A DNA stretch of 64,000 nucleotides, from contig JAEYBE010000024.1 of NCBI GenBank assembly GCA_023404495.1, forward strand, positions 11,050 through 75,049, in the 5' to 3' direction. A program made the position numbers and the translations under genes. Positions 1-8,312 of this stretch are shown here, piece by piece. The stretch's first letter is position 1; each line of letters opens with the position of its first letter. The notes beneath the pieces are model-generated. The model did not search any database. It saw only the letters and a list, made by a program, of their open reading frames with translations, and was not told the DNA's origin. This stretch comes from Actinomycetes bacterium. GTDB taxonomy: Bacteria > Actinomycetota > Thermoleophilia > Solirubrobacterales > JACPNS01.

Positions 1-1323
1 CTGCGCGACGCGCAGCCGCAAAAGGCGGTGACCTTCGTGACCAATCGAGGGCGCAAGGTTGAGGTGCTGCGGCCGGAATCCGGCGACCTTGGGCATCCGC
101 CGCTGGTATCGATCCACCAGCCCTCGATGGAGCGCACGATGGTCGCCGCGCTCGCCGAGCGTGGCGTTGCCGACGTGCGCTGGGGCACCCGCGTTGAGAC
201 GATCGATCGCGCGGCCGACCACGTTGATGCCTATGTGCGGCCAAGCGCCGGCGGCCGCTCAACCCGTATCCGCGCGAGGTACCTCGTTGCCTGTGACGGA
301 GGGCGCAGCTTCGTGCGCCGCGCCCTGCAGATCCCGTTCGGCGGTTCGACCTACTCGCAGCGCTGGCTGGTGCTCGACGGGCTGCTGGACAAGCCGCTGG
401 CGAAGGTGCCCAATCCCCACTTCATCGGCGACATTCGCCGGCCGACGGTTTCGCTGCCGATGTCGCCGGGCCGCCACCGCTGGGAGTGGATGCTGCATCC
501 AGGCGAAGATGCGGCTGAGTTTGAGCGCAACGAGCGCATCCGCGAACTTGCGGCGCCGTACATCACCGATGAGAAGGTCGAATTCGAGCGTGCTGTTGTG
601 TACACCTTCCACGTCCGCAGGGCCCAGCGTTGGCAGGCCGGACGGGTGTTTCTCGCGGGCGACGCGGCGCATTTGACCCCGCCGTTCGCCGGCCAGGGCT
701 TCTCGTCCGGTGCGCGCGATGCGCAAAACCTTGCTTGGAAGCTCCACGCCGTGCTGCGCGGGGCCCCGCACAGACTGCTCGAGACCTACGAGACCGAGCG
801 GCGACCGCATGTGACGAGCATGCAGAACCTGGCGGTGCGCTGGGGCGGCGTGGTGCAGACCGCAAACCCGGCGATCGGCCGAGTGCGCGACGGCATCGTC
901 AACGGGCTTGATCGCTCGGGGGCGATCGCTTGGATTCGCGAGCGGGTCAAGCCGCTGCCGACCTATGGAAGCGGCGCCTTTGCGACCCGCCCGGCGCGAC
1001 TGCCGTTCAATCGCGATGTCGGATCGCTCTTTCCCCAGCCGGACCGACTGGATGATCACCTGGGTGACGGCTGGGCTGCGGTCGTCGCGACTGACGCGGC
1101 CGCCGGCGCGTGGGCGGCCTGCGGGCTCCGGACTGTTACGCGGCCAGGCGACGAGTGGCTGAGGGGCCGCGGGTGCGAGTGGGCGCTGCTTCGCCCGGAT
1201 CGCTTCGTCTATGCGATCGGCGACGCTGGCGACATCGCCGCGGCTTCGCGTTCGCTCGCGCGGCTGACCGGGAATCAGCACTCCGTCGCGGCCCCCGCGC
1301 GCGAGGCGGCGATTGCTGCATGA
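1..1323 (+). CDS. FAD-dependent aromatic monooxygenase (MhpA-like), 5' end cut
   Basis: The reading frame is already open at base 1, so the N-terminus with the first FAD-binding glycine motif lies outside the window; 440 residues are visible. The GD motif of class A flavin monooxygenases (RVFLAGDAAHLTPPFAGQG) sits near visible residues 212-230 and is followed by ARDAQNLAWKL and LETYETERRPH, the usual order in 3-(3-hydroxyphenyl)propionate-type hydroxylases. These use NAD(P)H and oxygen to hydroxylate an aromatic ring. The stop overlaps the next ATG (ATGA), and an extradiol dioxygenase follows, so a role in aromatic ring hydroxylation before meta cleavage is likely. The exact substrate cannot be read from the sequence. 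Confidence 0.85.
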   Translation: MRDAQPQKAVTFVTNRGRKVEVLRPESGDLGHPPLVSIHQPSMERTMVAALAERGVADVRWGTRVETIDRAADHVDAYVRPSAGGRSTRIRARYLVACDGGRSFVRRALQIPFGGSTYSQRWLVLDGLLDKPLAKVPNPHFIGDIRRPTVSLPMSPGRHRWEWMLHPGEDAAEFERNERIRELAAPYITDEKVEFERAVVYTFHVRRAQRWQAGRVFLAGDAAHLTPPFAGQGFSSGARDAQNLAWKLHAVLRGAPHRLLETYETERRPHVTSMQNLAVRWGGVVQTANPAIGRVRDGIVNGLDRSGAIAWIRERVKPLPTYGSGAFATRPARLPFNRDVGSLFPQPDRLDDHLGDGWAAVVATDAAAGAWAACGLRTVTRPGDEWLRGRGCEWALLRPDRFVYAIGDAGDIAAASRSLARLTGNQHSVAAPAREAAIAA

Positions 1324-2144
1324 TCGCTGTGCTTGGCGCGACAGGAACGATCGGCGGCGCGGTTGCCGAGCTGCTTGCTGATCGTGAGGTCGCTGCGAAG
1401 GCGGTTGTCCGGGGCCCTGGCGCTCAAGGCGTGCCGCTGGAAACAGTTCAGGGTGACCTGCTCGACGTCGATTCGCTGACCCGGGCATTCTCGGGTGCGA
1501 GCGATCTCTTTCTGCTCACGCCGCACGGACCGAGTCAGGACGCAATGGAGAGCAACGCGCTGGCCGCTGCGAAGTCGGCCGGAGTCAAGCGAGTCGTGAA
1601 GATCTCCGGCAGCGCGCCCTCGCTCGGTCCCAACGGACCCGCGCCGACTGCGATCACGCACTGGCAGAGCGAGCAGCGGATCGAGCAGAGCGGCATCAGG
1701 TTTCAGTTCCTTCGCTCCTCCTTCTTGATGCAGAACCTGCTGGACGTCCCGGTGATCGCAGGGCTGATGCCCGCGCCGATGGGGAGCGGGCCGATCGCGA
1801 TGGTCGACGCGCGCGACGTCGCCGCCTGCGCCGCCTCTCTGCTGATGGACGACGAAGCCCCAGGCGGGGCGTGGCAGCTCACCGGCCCGGTGAGCGTGAC
1901 CTTCTCGGATGCGGCTCGCCTGCGCGGCGCGCGCTACGTGAACGTGCCGGCCGGCATCGCGCGCAAGGCGCTCAAACGCCGCGCCGCGTCTCCGTTTGAG
2001 ATCGACCACTCGATCCGCATGGCGCGCTATTTCGCCAGCGGCGCCGACGGCTCGGCGACTGGCGATGTGGCACAGCTGACGGGCCGGCCCGCGCGCACGC
2101 TCGAAGAGTTTTTCAACGATCAGTCACAAGTGAAAGGCAGCTAG
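1320..2144 (+). CDS. NmrA-like NAD(P)-binding protein
   Basis: This 274-residue protein begins MIAVLGATGTIG, a Rossmann dinucleotide-binding motif at residues 5-11, and has the atypical short-chain fold of NmrA/YtfG proteins. It lacks the Tyr-x3-Lys pair of classical SDRs, so it may be a redox sensor or a quinone/NAD(P)H reductase. The ATG overlaps the TGA of the monooxygenase by four bases, showing translational coupling; the dioxygenase starts three bases after its stop. The context suggests it serves the aromatic degradation operon, but its own reaction is unknown. Confidence 0.8.
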   Translation: MIAVLGATGTIGGAVAELLADREVAAKAVVRGPGAQGVPLETVQGDLLDVDSLTRAFSGASDLFLLTPHGPSQDAMESNALAAAKSAGVKRVVKISGSAPSLGPNGPAPTAITHWQSEQRIEQSGIRFQFLRSSFLMQNLLDVPVIAGLMPAPMGSGPIAMVDARDVAACAASLLMDDEAPGGAWQLTGPVSVTFSDAARLRGARYVNVPAGIARKALKRRAASPFEIDHSIRMARYFASGADGSATGDVAQLTGRPARTLEEFFNDQSQVKGS

Positions 2145-2147
2145 CCG

Positions 2148-3020
2148 TTGGTCACCCGAATCGGACATATGGGCATGCGCGTGAAGGATCTCGACGCAGC
2201 GGTCGAGTTCCAGTGCGAGATCCTTGGCCTGGTTGAAACCGAGCGAGTGGGAGGCGCGTCCTACCTCACGTGCAACGAGCGCCACCACGAGCTGATCTTG
2301 ATTGAGGATCGCGAGCGGCAGGGCTATGACCACATCGGGCTTGAGGTCGCCGATCCCGCAGGTCTCGACTCGGCAGCGGGGCGAATTCAGGCCGCTGGCG
2401 GCCGGGTGATCCGCGATGTCAGCGACGGCGAGCCCGGGATCGACCGCGCAATGTTTGTCGAGGACCCGGCGGGGCACGTCTACAAACTCTTCTGCGGCAT
2501 GGAACGCGTTGCGGCCCCGGAGGCGGGCGATCGCCCGATCAAGTTCGAACACGTCTCGATCAAGGCCCTGCGAACCAAACCGGTCGAGCGGTTTCTCACT
2601 GACGGACTGGGCTTTCGCTTCAGCGACCGGATGGGCCCGTTTGCCAGCTGGTGGCACTGCGACGGTGACCACCACGGGATGGCCGTTGTGCTTGCGCCAA
2701 AGGCCGAGCTATCGCACTACGCGTGGACCGTTCAAGACCTCAATCAGATGGGCCGGATCGCCGATCGCCTAAAACAGCAGCGCGACCAGAAGCTGATCTG
2801 GGGTCCGTCGCGGCACGGCCCCGGCAACAACCAGTTCACCTACTTCCTGGATCACGACGGCGCGATGATCGAACTCTGCGCCGACCTTGCACAGATGCCG
2901 CCCGTGGGCGACTACGTCGCGCGCAAGTGGCCAAACAACCCGACGACGATCAACCAGTGGGGAAGCCCCCCGCCGCTGAAGTTCTTGCGGGCTGGGTTTC
3001 CGATCATCGATCCGGAGTAG
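2148..3020 (+). CDS. Extradiol ring-cleavage dioxygenase, VOC superfamily
   Basis: The 290-residue protein has two VOC modules (about residues 3-118 and 130-260), the size and layout of type I catechol 2,3-dioxygenases. The likely Fe(II) triad is in the C-terminal module: His135 (FEHVSIK), His190 (LSHYAW) and Glu242 (MIELCADL). A conserved-looking His-Asp pair (FLDHDGAMIEL) lies just before the glutamate. It should cleave a catechol-type ring next to the hydroxyls. The start is TTG at 2148 with AAAGGC upstream; an in-frame ATG at 2169 is an alternative. It is the last gene of the three-gene aromatic operon. Confidence 0.87.
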   Translation: MVTRIGHMGMRVKDLDAAVEFQCEILGLVETERVGGASYLTCNERHHELILIEDRERQGYDHIGLEVADPAGLDSAAGRIQAAGGRVIRDVSDGEPGIDRAMFVEDPAGHVYKLFCGMERVAAPEAGDRPIKFEHVSIKALRTKPVERFLTDGLGFRFSDRMGPFASWWHCDGDHHGMAVVLAPKAELSHYAWTVQDLNQMGRIADRLKQQRDQKLIWGPSRHGPGNNQFTYFLDHDGAMIELCADLAQMPPVGDYVARKWPNNPTTINQWGSPPPLKFLRAGFPIIDPE

Positions 3021-3078
3021 CGGCGGCGGCTCCGAGCGCATCAGCGCACACAAGCGTTCACTGCTGACAATTTCGCCC

Positions 3079-3084
3079 TACACT
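3079..3084 (+). promoter_or_regulatory. -10 box TACACT, leaderless-type promoter
   Basis: TACACT ends seven bases before the ATG at 3092 and there is no Shine-Dalgarno sequence between them, so transcription should begin at or beside the start codon. No convincing -35 box is visible. Confidence 0.45.
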
Positions 3085-3091
3085 TCGCGCC

Positions 3092-4552
3092 ATGAACAAC
3101 TCTCGCCGTCTGTCTCTGCTTGCAATCGTGTCCTCTTTTGCGCTGCTGGCGTTCGTCGCGAACGCCACCGCCACCGAACGATTCGCCTCCCAAGGCGGCA
3201 GCGGTAGCGCCTGCACAGAAGCCGTGCCCTGCCAGCTACAGCAGGCACTCGCCGGTCTGAGTGCTGGCGACATCGTGAGCGTCAATCCAGGCACCTATGA
3301 CATCGGCGACGACGGGTTGTATGTCCCGCCGGAGACGACGTTGCGCGGACTTGGCGATCAGGGCGATGTGATGATCGTCGGGAGCACGATCTCGCCGGCA
3401 CCAGCCGTGAAGATCGACAGCGACGGCCTTGCGACCAATCTCACCGTGCTCAATTTCGAGAGCGGTCCGGGGGTCGAGGTCTGGGGCGGGAAGCTCACCC
3501 GCGGAAATGTGTACTCGAGCTCCTCCAGCTGGGGTGCTTGCCGGCTCAATGACGGCCGCATTTCGGACTCGGTTTGCGAGGGCAATTACCGCGGTGTCGA
3601 CGGGAGATTCACCAGTGACACGCACTACAACGTGCTGCGCAACGTGACCGCGATCGGGCGCTCCGCCGAAGGCATCTACGTCGAAGCCCAGGACGGCTGG
3701 GTCTCGCTCGACGCCAAGGCGGTCATCGTGCGCGGTGTGGGCGCCGACATCGTTGTGCGCCAGTACGGCAACGGAAACGTCCAGGCAACGTTCTCCCACT
3801 CGCTCTACAGCACCTCTGCTGCGAGTGAGATCAGCCCCACCACGGGCAGCGCCACGTTGACTGAGACGAACATCGTGGTCGACACCCCACTATTTGTTGA
3901 CGCGTCCAACAGCAACTACCGCCAGCTGGCCGGTTCGCCAACCGTCAATGCCGGAGCGAGCGACGAGTACACCGGAACCCTTGATCTCGAGGGCAACTCG
4001 CGCATTCAAGGCTCCGCGGTCGACATCGGTGCCTACGAGGCCGAGGGCGTGGCGCCGAGTGCGCCCACGGTCACGTCGCCGGCATTTGGCCCGACAAAGC
4101 TCAATGCGTTTTCTGTCACGGGCACGGCCGAGGCTGGCTCAGAGGTCAAGCTGACCATCGACGGAACTCCGGCCGGCAGCTCAGCAACCGATGGATCCGG
4201 CAACTACTCGATCGCCGTCGCAGGCCTTTCCGACGGCGCACACAATCTGATGGTCACCGCGACCGACCCGTTCCTCAACGTAAGTCCGCCGACTGCGCTC
4301 CAGGTCGTGGTCGACACCAAGAAGCCGAAGCTCAAGAAGCGTTCCGTGAAGATCAGCTCGGGCAGGGTCACGGTCAAGTTCAAGTCGAGCGAGAAGGCGA
4401 AGTTCACCTGCAAGCTCGACAAGGGCAAGGCCAAGGCCTGCAAGTCGACCTACAAGACCAAGGCGCGCAGGGGCAAGCACAAACTTGTTGTGGTGGCGCG
4501 CGACGCCGCCGGCAACAAGGGCAAGCCGCTGACGATTCGCTGGCGGGTGTAG
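3092..4552 (+). CDS. Secreted right-handed beta-helix protein with Ig-like tail
   Basis: The 486-residue product has a Sec signal peptide (MNNSRRLSLLAIVSSFALLAFVANA). Residues about 30-310 form a pectate-lyase-like parallel beta-helix with a choice-of-anchor-Q style ending (LVDASNSNYRQLAGSPTVNAGA motif split by D/V variants, then DIGAYE). Residues about 325-405 form a bacterial Ig-like domain (GTAEAGSEVKLTIDG). The last 80 residues are a Lys-rich beta-sandwich with two cysteines (FTCKLDKGKAKACK). It is probably a secreted or surface protein; no catalytic residues could be identified. Confidence 0.75.
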   Translation: MNNSRRLSLLAIVSSFALLAFVANATATERFASQGGSGSACTEAVPCQLQQALAGLSAGDIVSVNPGTYDIGDDGLYVPPETTLRGLGDQGDVMIVGSTISPAPAVKIDSDGLATNLTVLNFESGPGVEVWGGKLTRGNVYSSSSSWGACRLNDGRISDSVCEGNYRGVDGRFTSDTHYNVLRNVTAIGRSAEGIYVEAQDGWVSLDAKAVIVRGVGADIVVRQYGNGNVQATFSHSLYSTSAASEISPTTGSATLTETNIVVDTPLFVDASNSNYRQLAGSPTVNAGASDEYTGTLDLEGNSRIQGSAVDIGAYEAEGVAPSAPTVTSPAFGPTKLNAFSVTGTAEAGSEVKLTIDGTPAGSSATDGSGNYSIAVAGLSDGAHNLMVTATDPFLNVSPPTALQVVVDTKKPKLKKRSVKISSGRVTVKFKSSEKAKFTCKLDKGKAKACKSTYKTKARRGKHKLVVVARDAAGNKGKPLTIRWRV

Positions 4553-4564
4553 GACCCGCGACTC

Positions 4565-4570
4565 CTACGG
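4565..4570 (+). promoter_or_regulatory. -10 box TACGGT, leaderless-type promoter
   Basis: TACGGT ends seven bases before the GTG at 4578, with no ribosome binding site in between. The spacing matches several other genes in the window. Confidence 0.4.
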
Positions 4571-4577
4571 TTGTCCC

Positions 4578-5414
4578 GTGGACAACCTCGGAACTGAGTC
4601 GAGAATCGGGCCGTGGCAGGTCTTTCGCCGCGGGCCGCAGGAGTCGGATCACCGCGCGTTGTTGTTGCCGGGTGGCTTCTGCACGGCGCTGACCTACATC
4701 GATGTCGTAGCTGAGCCGACGCTCACCGAGGCACGCATCGAGACCTGGGCGGCCAACCCGCCGGGCTTTGGGCAGAACGCCGCGCCCGACCGATTTGGCT
4801 ACGCGACGACCGATTACGCGGACCTGATCGAGGAATTCGCCCAGGCCGAAGCGCTCGACACTCTCGTGGGCCATTCGCTGAGCGCCAACGTCCTGATCGA
4901 GGTCGCCGCGCGCAACAACTACTCCGGCAAGATCATCCTGCTCGATCCCTGCCTGCGCTACCGCAACGAGTACCGCGGCGTGCGGTTGCTGCGGCGGGCT
5001 GAGATGATCCCGCCCCTGGCGCGCAGGTTGTACGTCGCGGCCGGCAAAAACGTTCGCCGCAGCATGCAGGGATTGGTTCGTCCCGATCGCCTCGACATGA
5101 TCGTCGACGACATGCAGCGGGTCCCGCCAGAGGAGAACCGCGCCGTGATCAACGGCTACTTCGATCACCTGGAAACGTATGGCTCGCTTGCCAAACGGCT
5201 GGCCGATGCGCGCGGCGATGTGCACTTCGTGCGCGGCGACGCCGAGTCGATCGGGTTTGATCGCGAGGACATCCAGAGCGTGGTGGCGCAGGAGAACGTC
5301 GTGACCCACACGATCACGGGCAGCGACCACATGACGATGCTCGACAATCCGCCCGAGGTGGCGGCGCTGATTGCTTCGGTAGCTACCCACTCCTACCTCC
5401 GAGACGCCAGTTAG
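4578..5414 (+). CDS. Alpha/beta hydrolase
   Basis: A 278-residue alpha/beta-hydrolase-fold protein. The nucleophile elbow GHSLSA puts the catalytic serine near residue 100, and the C-terminal GSDHMTM supplies the likely catalytic histidine near residue 250. There is no signal peptide, so it is cytoplasmic. It starts at GTG 4578. It is a single gene, 26 bases after a secreted protein gene, and its ester or other substrate cannot be inferred. Confidence 0.78.
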   Translation: MDNLGTESRIGPWQVFRRGPQESDHRALLLPGGFCTALTYIDVVAEPTLTEARIETWAANPPGFGQNAAPDRFGYATTDYADLIEEFAQAEALDTLVGHSLSANVLIEVAARNNYSGKIILLDPCLRYRNEYRGVRLLRRAEMIPPLARRLYVAAGKNVRRSMQGLVRPDRLDMIVDDMQRVPPEENRAVINGYFDHLETYGSLAKRLADARGDVHFVRGDAESIGFDREDIQSVVAQENVVTHTITGSDHMTMLDNPPEVAALIASVATHSYLRDAS

Positions 5415-5464
5415 CATCGGCAATCAGCCCCCCGTGAGCACTCCGCAACTGAGAGCTCGACAAG

Positions 5465-5488
5465 GTCGGCGGCCCAGCGGCGGCCGAC
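5465..5488. other. Small inverted repeat upstream of SDR gene
   Basis: GTCGGC (5465-5470) and GCCGAC (5483-5488) form a six-base-pair stem 22 bases before the SDR start. It could be a weak terminator of the hydrolase gene or an operator; there is no T-run. Confidence 0.25.
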
Positions 5489-5509
5489 GAATTCTGAAAT
5501 GATCGACCG

Positions 5510-6262
5510 ATGAGCGAGTCAGCGCGCTTTGCCGGTCAAACCGTGATCGTGACCGGTGCCGGATCTGGCATCGGGCGCGCCACGGCGTTGCGAATCGCCG
5601 AGGAGGGCGCGCGCATTGTCGCTTGCGACATCTCCGCCGAGCGCCTGGACACGCTGCTTTCCGAAAACGCCGGCCTGGACCTGGTTGCCGTGGCCGGTGA
5701 CCTCGTGGATCAGGCTGCGGTCGATTCTGCTGTGGACGCCTGCGGCGGGCGGATCGACGCACTGTGCAACGTCGCGGGAATCATGGACGGCTTCGAGGCG
5801 GTCGGCGAGGTCGCCGACGACACCTGGCAGCGCGTGCTCGACGTCAACCTCAATTCGCTGATGCGCCTGACGCGCGCCGCGCTTCCGGCGATGGTCGAGG
5901 CCGGCGCCGGATCGATCGTCAACGTCACCTCTGAAGCCGGTCTGCGCGGCAGCGCCGCGGGGGCCGCCTACACGACTTCAAAGCACGCGGTGATCGGCCT
6001 GACCCGCAGCACCGCGTTCATGTACGCGGCCAAAGGGATCCGCTGCAACGCGGTCGCGCCGGGGCCGGTGGCGACGGGGATCGAGGTTCATCTCAATTCG
6101 GAGATCGCAGCCGAGCGGGTGTTTCCGTTGTTTGAGCGCGTGCTGCCGCCGATAGCAACGTCCGAGCAGCTTGCCGCCGCAATCTCCTGGCTTGCCAGTG
6201 GCGACTCAGCGAATGTCAACGGCGCGATCCTGCCGTCCGACGGCGGCTGGTCGACCGTCTAG
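5510..6262 (+). CDS. SDR family oxidoreductase
   Basis: A 250-residue classical short-chain dehydrogenase. TGAGSGIG at about residues 15-22 binds the nucleotide, and ACDIS ends the second strand with an acidic residue, favouring NAD over NADP. NVAG is near residue 87, and the catalytic Ser (NVTS, about 140), Tyr and Lys (YTTSK, about 154-158) are present. The substrate is unknown. The stop codon overlaps the stop of the convergent deacetylase gene in the palindrome CTAG. Confidence 0.88.
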   Translation: MSESARFAGQTVIVTGAGSGIGRATALRIAEEGARIVACDISAERLDTLLSENAGLDLVAVAGDLVDQAAVDSAVDACGGRIDALCNVAGIMDGFEAVGEVADDTWQRVLDVNLNSLMRLTRAALPAMVEAGAGSIVNVTSEAGLRGSAAGAAYTTSKHAVIGLTRSTAFMYAAKGIRCNAVAPGPVATGIEVHLNSEIAAERVFPLFERVLPPIATSEQLAAAISWLASGDSANVNGAILPSDGGWSTV

Positions 6263-7098
6263 CTGAGCTTCGTGCAACCGCGCCGACCGCGCCGCAGCTG
6301 CTTATCGGTCGGCGGATTGCCCGCGAGCATCTGCGGGATCGTCACCGGGGTCAGGCCGCTTTTCTTCAGCGCGGGCAGGATCGTGTAGCGCAGTGCGCGC
6401 ACCGTCTGGCCGCGGTTCTCGTGCAGCAGCACGATCGCGCCGGCGTGAAACCCATTCTTGACGCGGCGCGCGATCTGCTTGGAACTCGCGCCAAGTGCAT
6501 CGCGACTGTCGACGTCCCAGAGGATCGTCGTCATCTTCAGTGCGCGCGAGATGCGGTCGGTGGTCTTGTCGCGCTCGGCGTAGGGCGGGCGAAACAGCCG
6601 CACCGGATCGCCGGTGACGCGGGAGATCGCGCGATTGGTGTTTGCGAGCTGGGCGCGCTGCTCCTTGGCTGAGAGTGACGGGAGGACGGGGTGGGACCAC
6701 GAGTGGTTGCCGATCGCTGCGCCGCTGTTCTTTTCGCGGATCAGCGACGAGCGGTAGGGCGCGACGTTGCGGCCGACGTCGAAGAACGTCGCCGGTACCC
6801 CTGCACGCTTGAGCAGAGCGAGGACGTGTTTGGAATATGGACCCGGGCCGTCGTCGAAGGTCAGCGCGATCCAGGGTTGCTTGCGCCCACCGCAATAGAT
6901 CGGGCGGCCCTTGGCGGCGAACTTCGCGACGGCGGTCGACCCTTCGGCAGCGGTGGGAAGATCCTGCGCAGGCGTGCTTTGCGTGGGGGCGGGTTTCGGC
7001 TGCTCAGCGTCTAGACCGGGAGGTGCCGCCGCCTGCGTTCCGCAGCCGGAGAAGGCAATCGCCGCTGTCACGGCGGTGAAGATCGTGCGCGCTCGCAT
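6259..7098 (-). CDS. Lipoprotein polysaccharide deacetylase (NodB domain)
   Basis: The chosen ATG at 7098 gives 279 residues with a lipoprotein signal MRARTIFTAVTAAIAFSGC, whose lipobox cysteine is residue 19. An ATG at 7119 is possible but adds seven residues before the signal. After a Pro-rich linker, the NodB domain shows TFDDGPG (metal-binding and catalytic Asp pair), GNHSWSHP (the two metal-ligand histidines), RPPYAERD and a C-terminal LLHEN. It should act outside the membrane, removing acetyl groups from cell-wall or exopolysaccharide sugars. Confidence 0.87.
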   Translation of the reverse strand: MRARTIFTAVTAAIAFSGCGTQAAAPPGLDAEQPKPAPTQSTPAQDLPTAAEGSTAVAKFAAKGRPIYCGGRKQPWIALTFDDGPGPYSKHVLALLKRAGVPATFFDVGRNVAPYRSSLIREKNSGAAIGNHSWSHPVLPSLSAKEQRAQLANTNRAISRVTGDPVRLFRPPYAERDKTTDRISRALKMTTILWDVDSRDALGASSKQIARRVKNGFHAGAIVLLHENRGQTVRALRYTILPALKKSGLTPVTIPQMLAGNPPTDKQLRRGRRGCTKLS

Positions 7099-7269
7099 CG
7101 GTGCAAGCCTCGCAAACATCCCGCGCCCCGTGGCCTTGCTGCAACTCCGCGACCGACGCGCGATGCGACTCACCGGTAGTGTGTGGCTTCAAGGTTGCCG
7201 CACGGATTCTCTGCCGCGCGGTCGCCCGTCAGCTCAAATACAACTCGGCAACAGGACTGGGGAGTTCCT

Positions 7270-8274
7270 ATGCAATCACTCACGCCTCAGCGGGCCAAGC
7301 TCGGCCTGCTGGCAACGCTCTTTGCTTTGGCCGTCGCGGCCATCGCTGGACCGACGACCGCGAAGGCCGCCTATCCGTCGGACCTCGACATCCTCACGCA
7401 CAACGTGCAGATGCTGCCGGTCGGCAGCTTCGGCAACGTCCAGCGCGCGAACCTGATCAAGCAGGCCGGCTACATCCGCGGCCACGACGTCGTCGTGCTG
7501 CAGGAGATGTTTGTCGACTCCCAGGCCGACATCATCATGAACGCGCTCAAGAGCGAGTACCCGTACCAGACGCCGGTGCTCGGTAGCACGCGCTGCTTTG
7601 GTTGGTCGTCCTGCGCTTCGGGCGATCCGCGGCTGTTTGCGATCTCGAACGGCGGCGTCGCGATCCTCTCCAAGTACCCGATCGTGAAGATGAACCAGCA
7701 CATCTTCCGCGAGCACGGCTGCATTCCGGACTACGTGATGGAGAAGGGCTTCGTGCACGCGCGGATCAAGCGCGCGAGCGACTACTACAACGTGGTCTCG
7801 ACCCACGCCCAGGCCGAAGAGTGCTTTGACGGGCAGAACTCCGTGCCGATGCGAACGCGGCAGTTCCAGGAGATTGCTGCCTACGTCAACTCGAAGATCT
7901 CGACATCTGAGGCGACCTTCATCGCCGGCGACCTAAACGTGATCCGCGGCAGCGCCGAGTACGCGCCGATGCTCGCGACTCTGGGAGTAGCCGAGCCGGC
8001 CTACACCGGGCACCCGTACACGTACGACACGAGCACCAACAGCTACGCGCTGATCGCCTGCTTCTACTGCAACGACGCGGGCAATATCCGGCAGTGGCTC
8101 GATTACGTGCTGCCGGTCAGCGCAGGCGGCCGGCCGCTGCCGCCGGCCTGGAGCAACGACGGCCGCAACGTCAAGTCGCCGAGCTGGTACTTCCCGATTC
8201 CCAACTCGCTCGATCCGCTGAACGTGCAGTACAACGACTTCAGCGATCACTACCCGGTGCTCGGGTCGGGCTGA
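7270..8274 (+). CDS. Secreted sphingomyelinase C-like phosphodiesterase
   Basis: The ATG at 7270 follows a good GGGGAG site; the longer open frame from 7183 has none. The 334-residue protein has a signal peptide ending TTAKAA and an endonuclease/exonuclease/phosphatase fold. Catalytic landmarks are THNVQMLP (Asn), VLQEMF (metal-binding Glu), GDLNVI (Asp and Asn) and a C-terminal SDHYPV (Asp-His pair). The order and length fit secreted neutral sphingomyelinases, which cleave phosphocholine from sphingomyelin. An environmental actinomycete might use it on another phosphodiester, so the substrate is uncertain. Confidence 0.8.
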   Translation: MQSLTPQRAKLGLLATLFALAVAAIAGPTTAKAAYPSDLDILTHNVQMLPVGSFGNVQRANLIKQAGYIRGHDVVVLQEMFVDSQADIIMNALKSEYPYQTPVLGSTRCFGWSSCASGDPRLFAISNGGVAILSKYPIVKMNQHIFREHGCIPDYVMEKGFVHARIKRASDYYNVVSTHAQAEECFDGQNSVPMRTRQFQEIAAYVNSKISTSEATFIAGDLNVIRGSAEYAPMLATLGVAEPAYTGHPYTYDTSTNSYALIACFYCNDAGNIRQWLDYVLPVSAGGRPLPPAWSNDGRNVKSPSWYFPIPNSLDPLNVQYNDFSDHYPVLGSG

Positions 8275-8312
8275 TTTCTCGCGGTTGCAGTGGCGCTGCG
8301 AAGATTTGACCG

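Noticed and set aside
259..1488. 409-codon minus-strand frame opposite the monooxygenase
   Set aside because: Arg/Pro/Ala-rich shadow translation with no motif, covering two well-supported genes.
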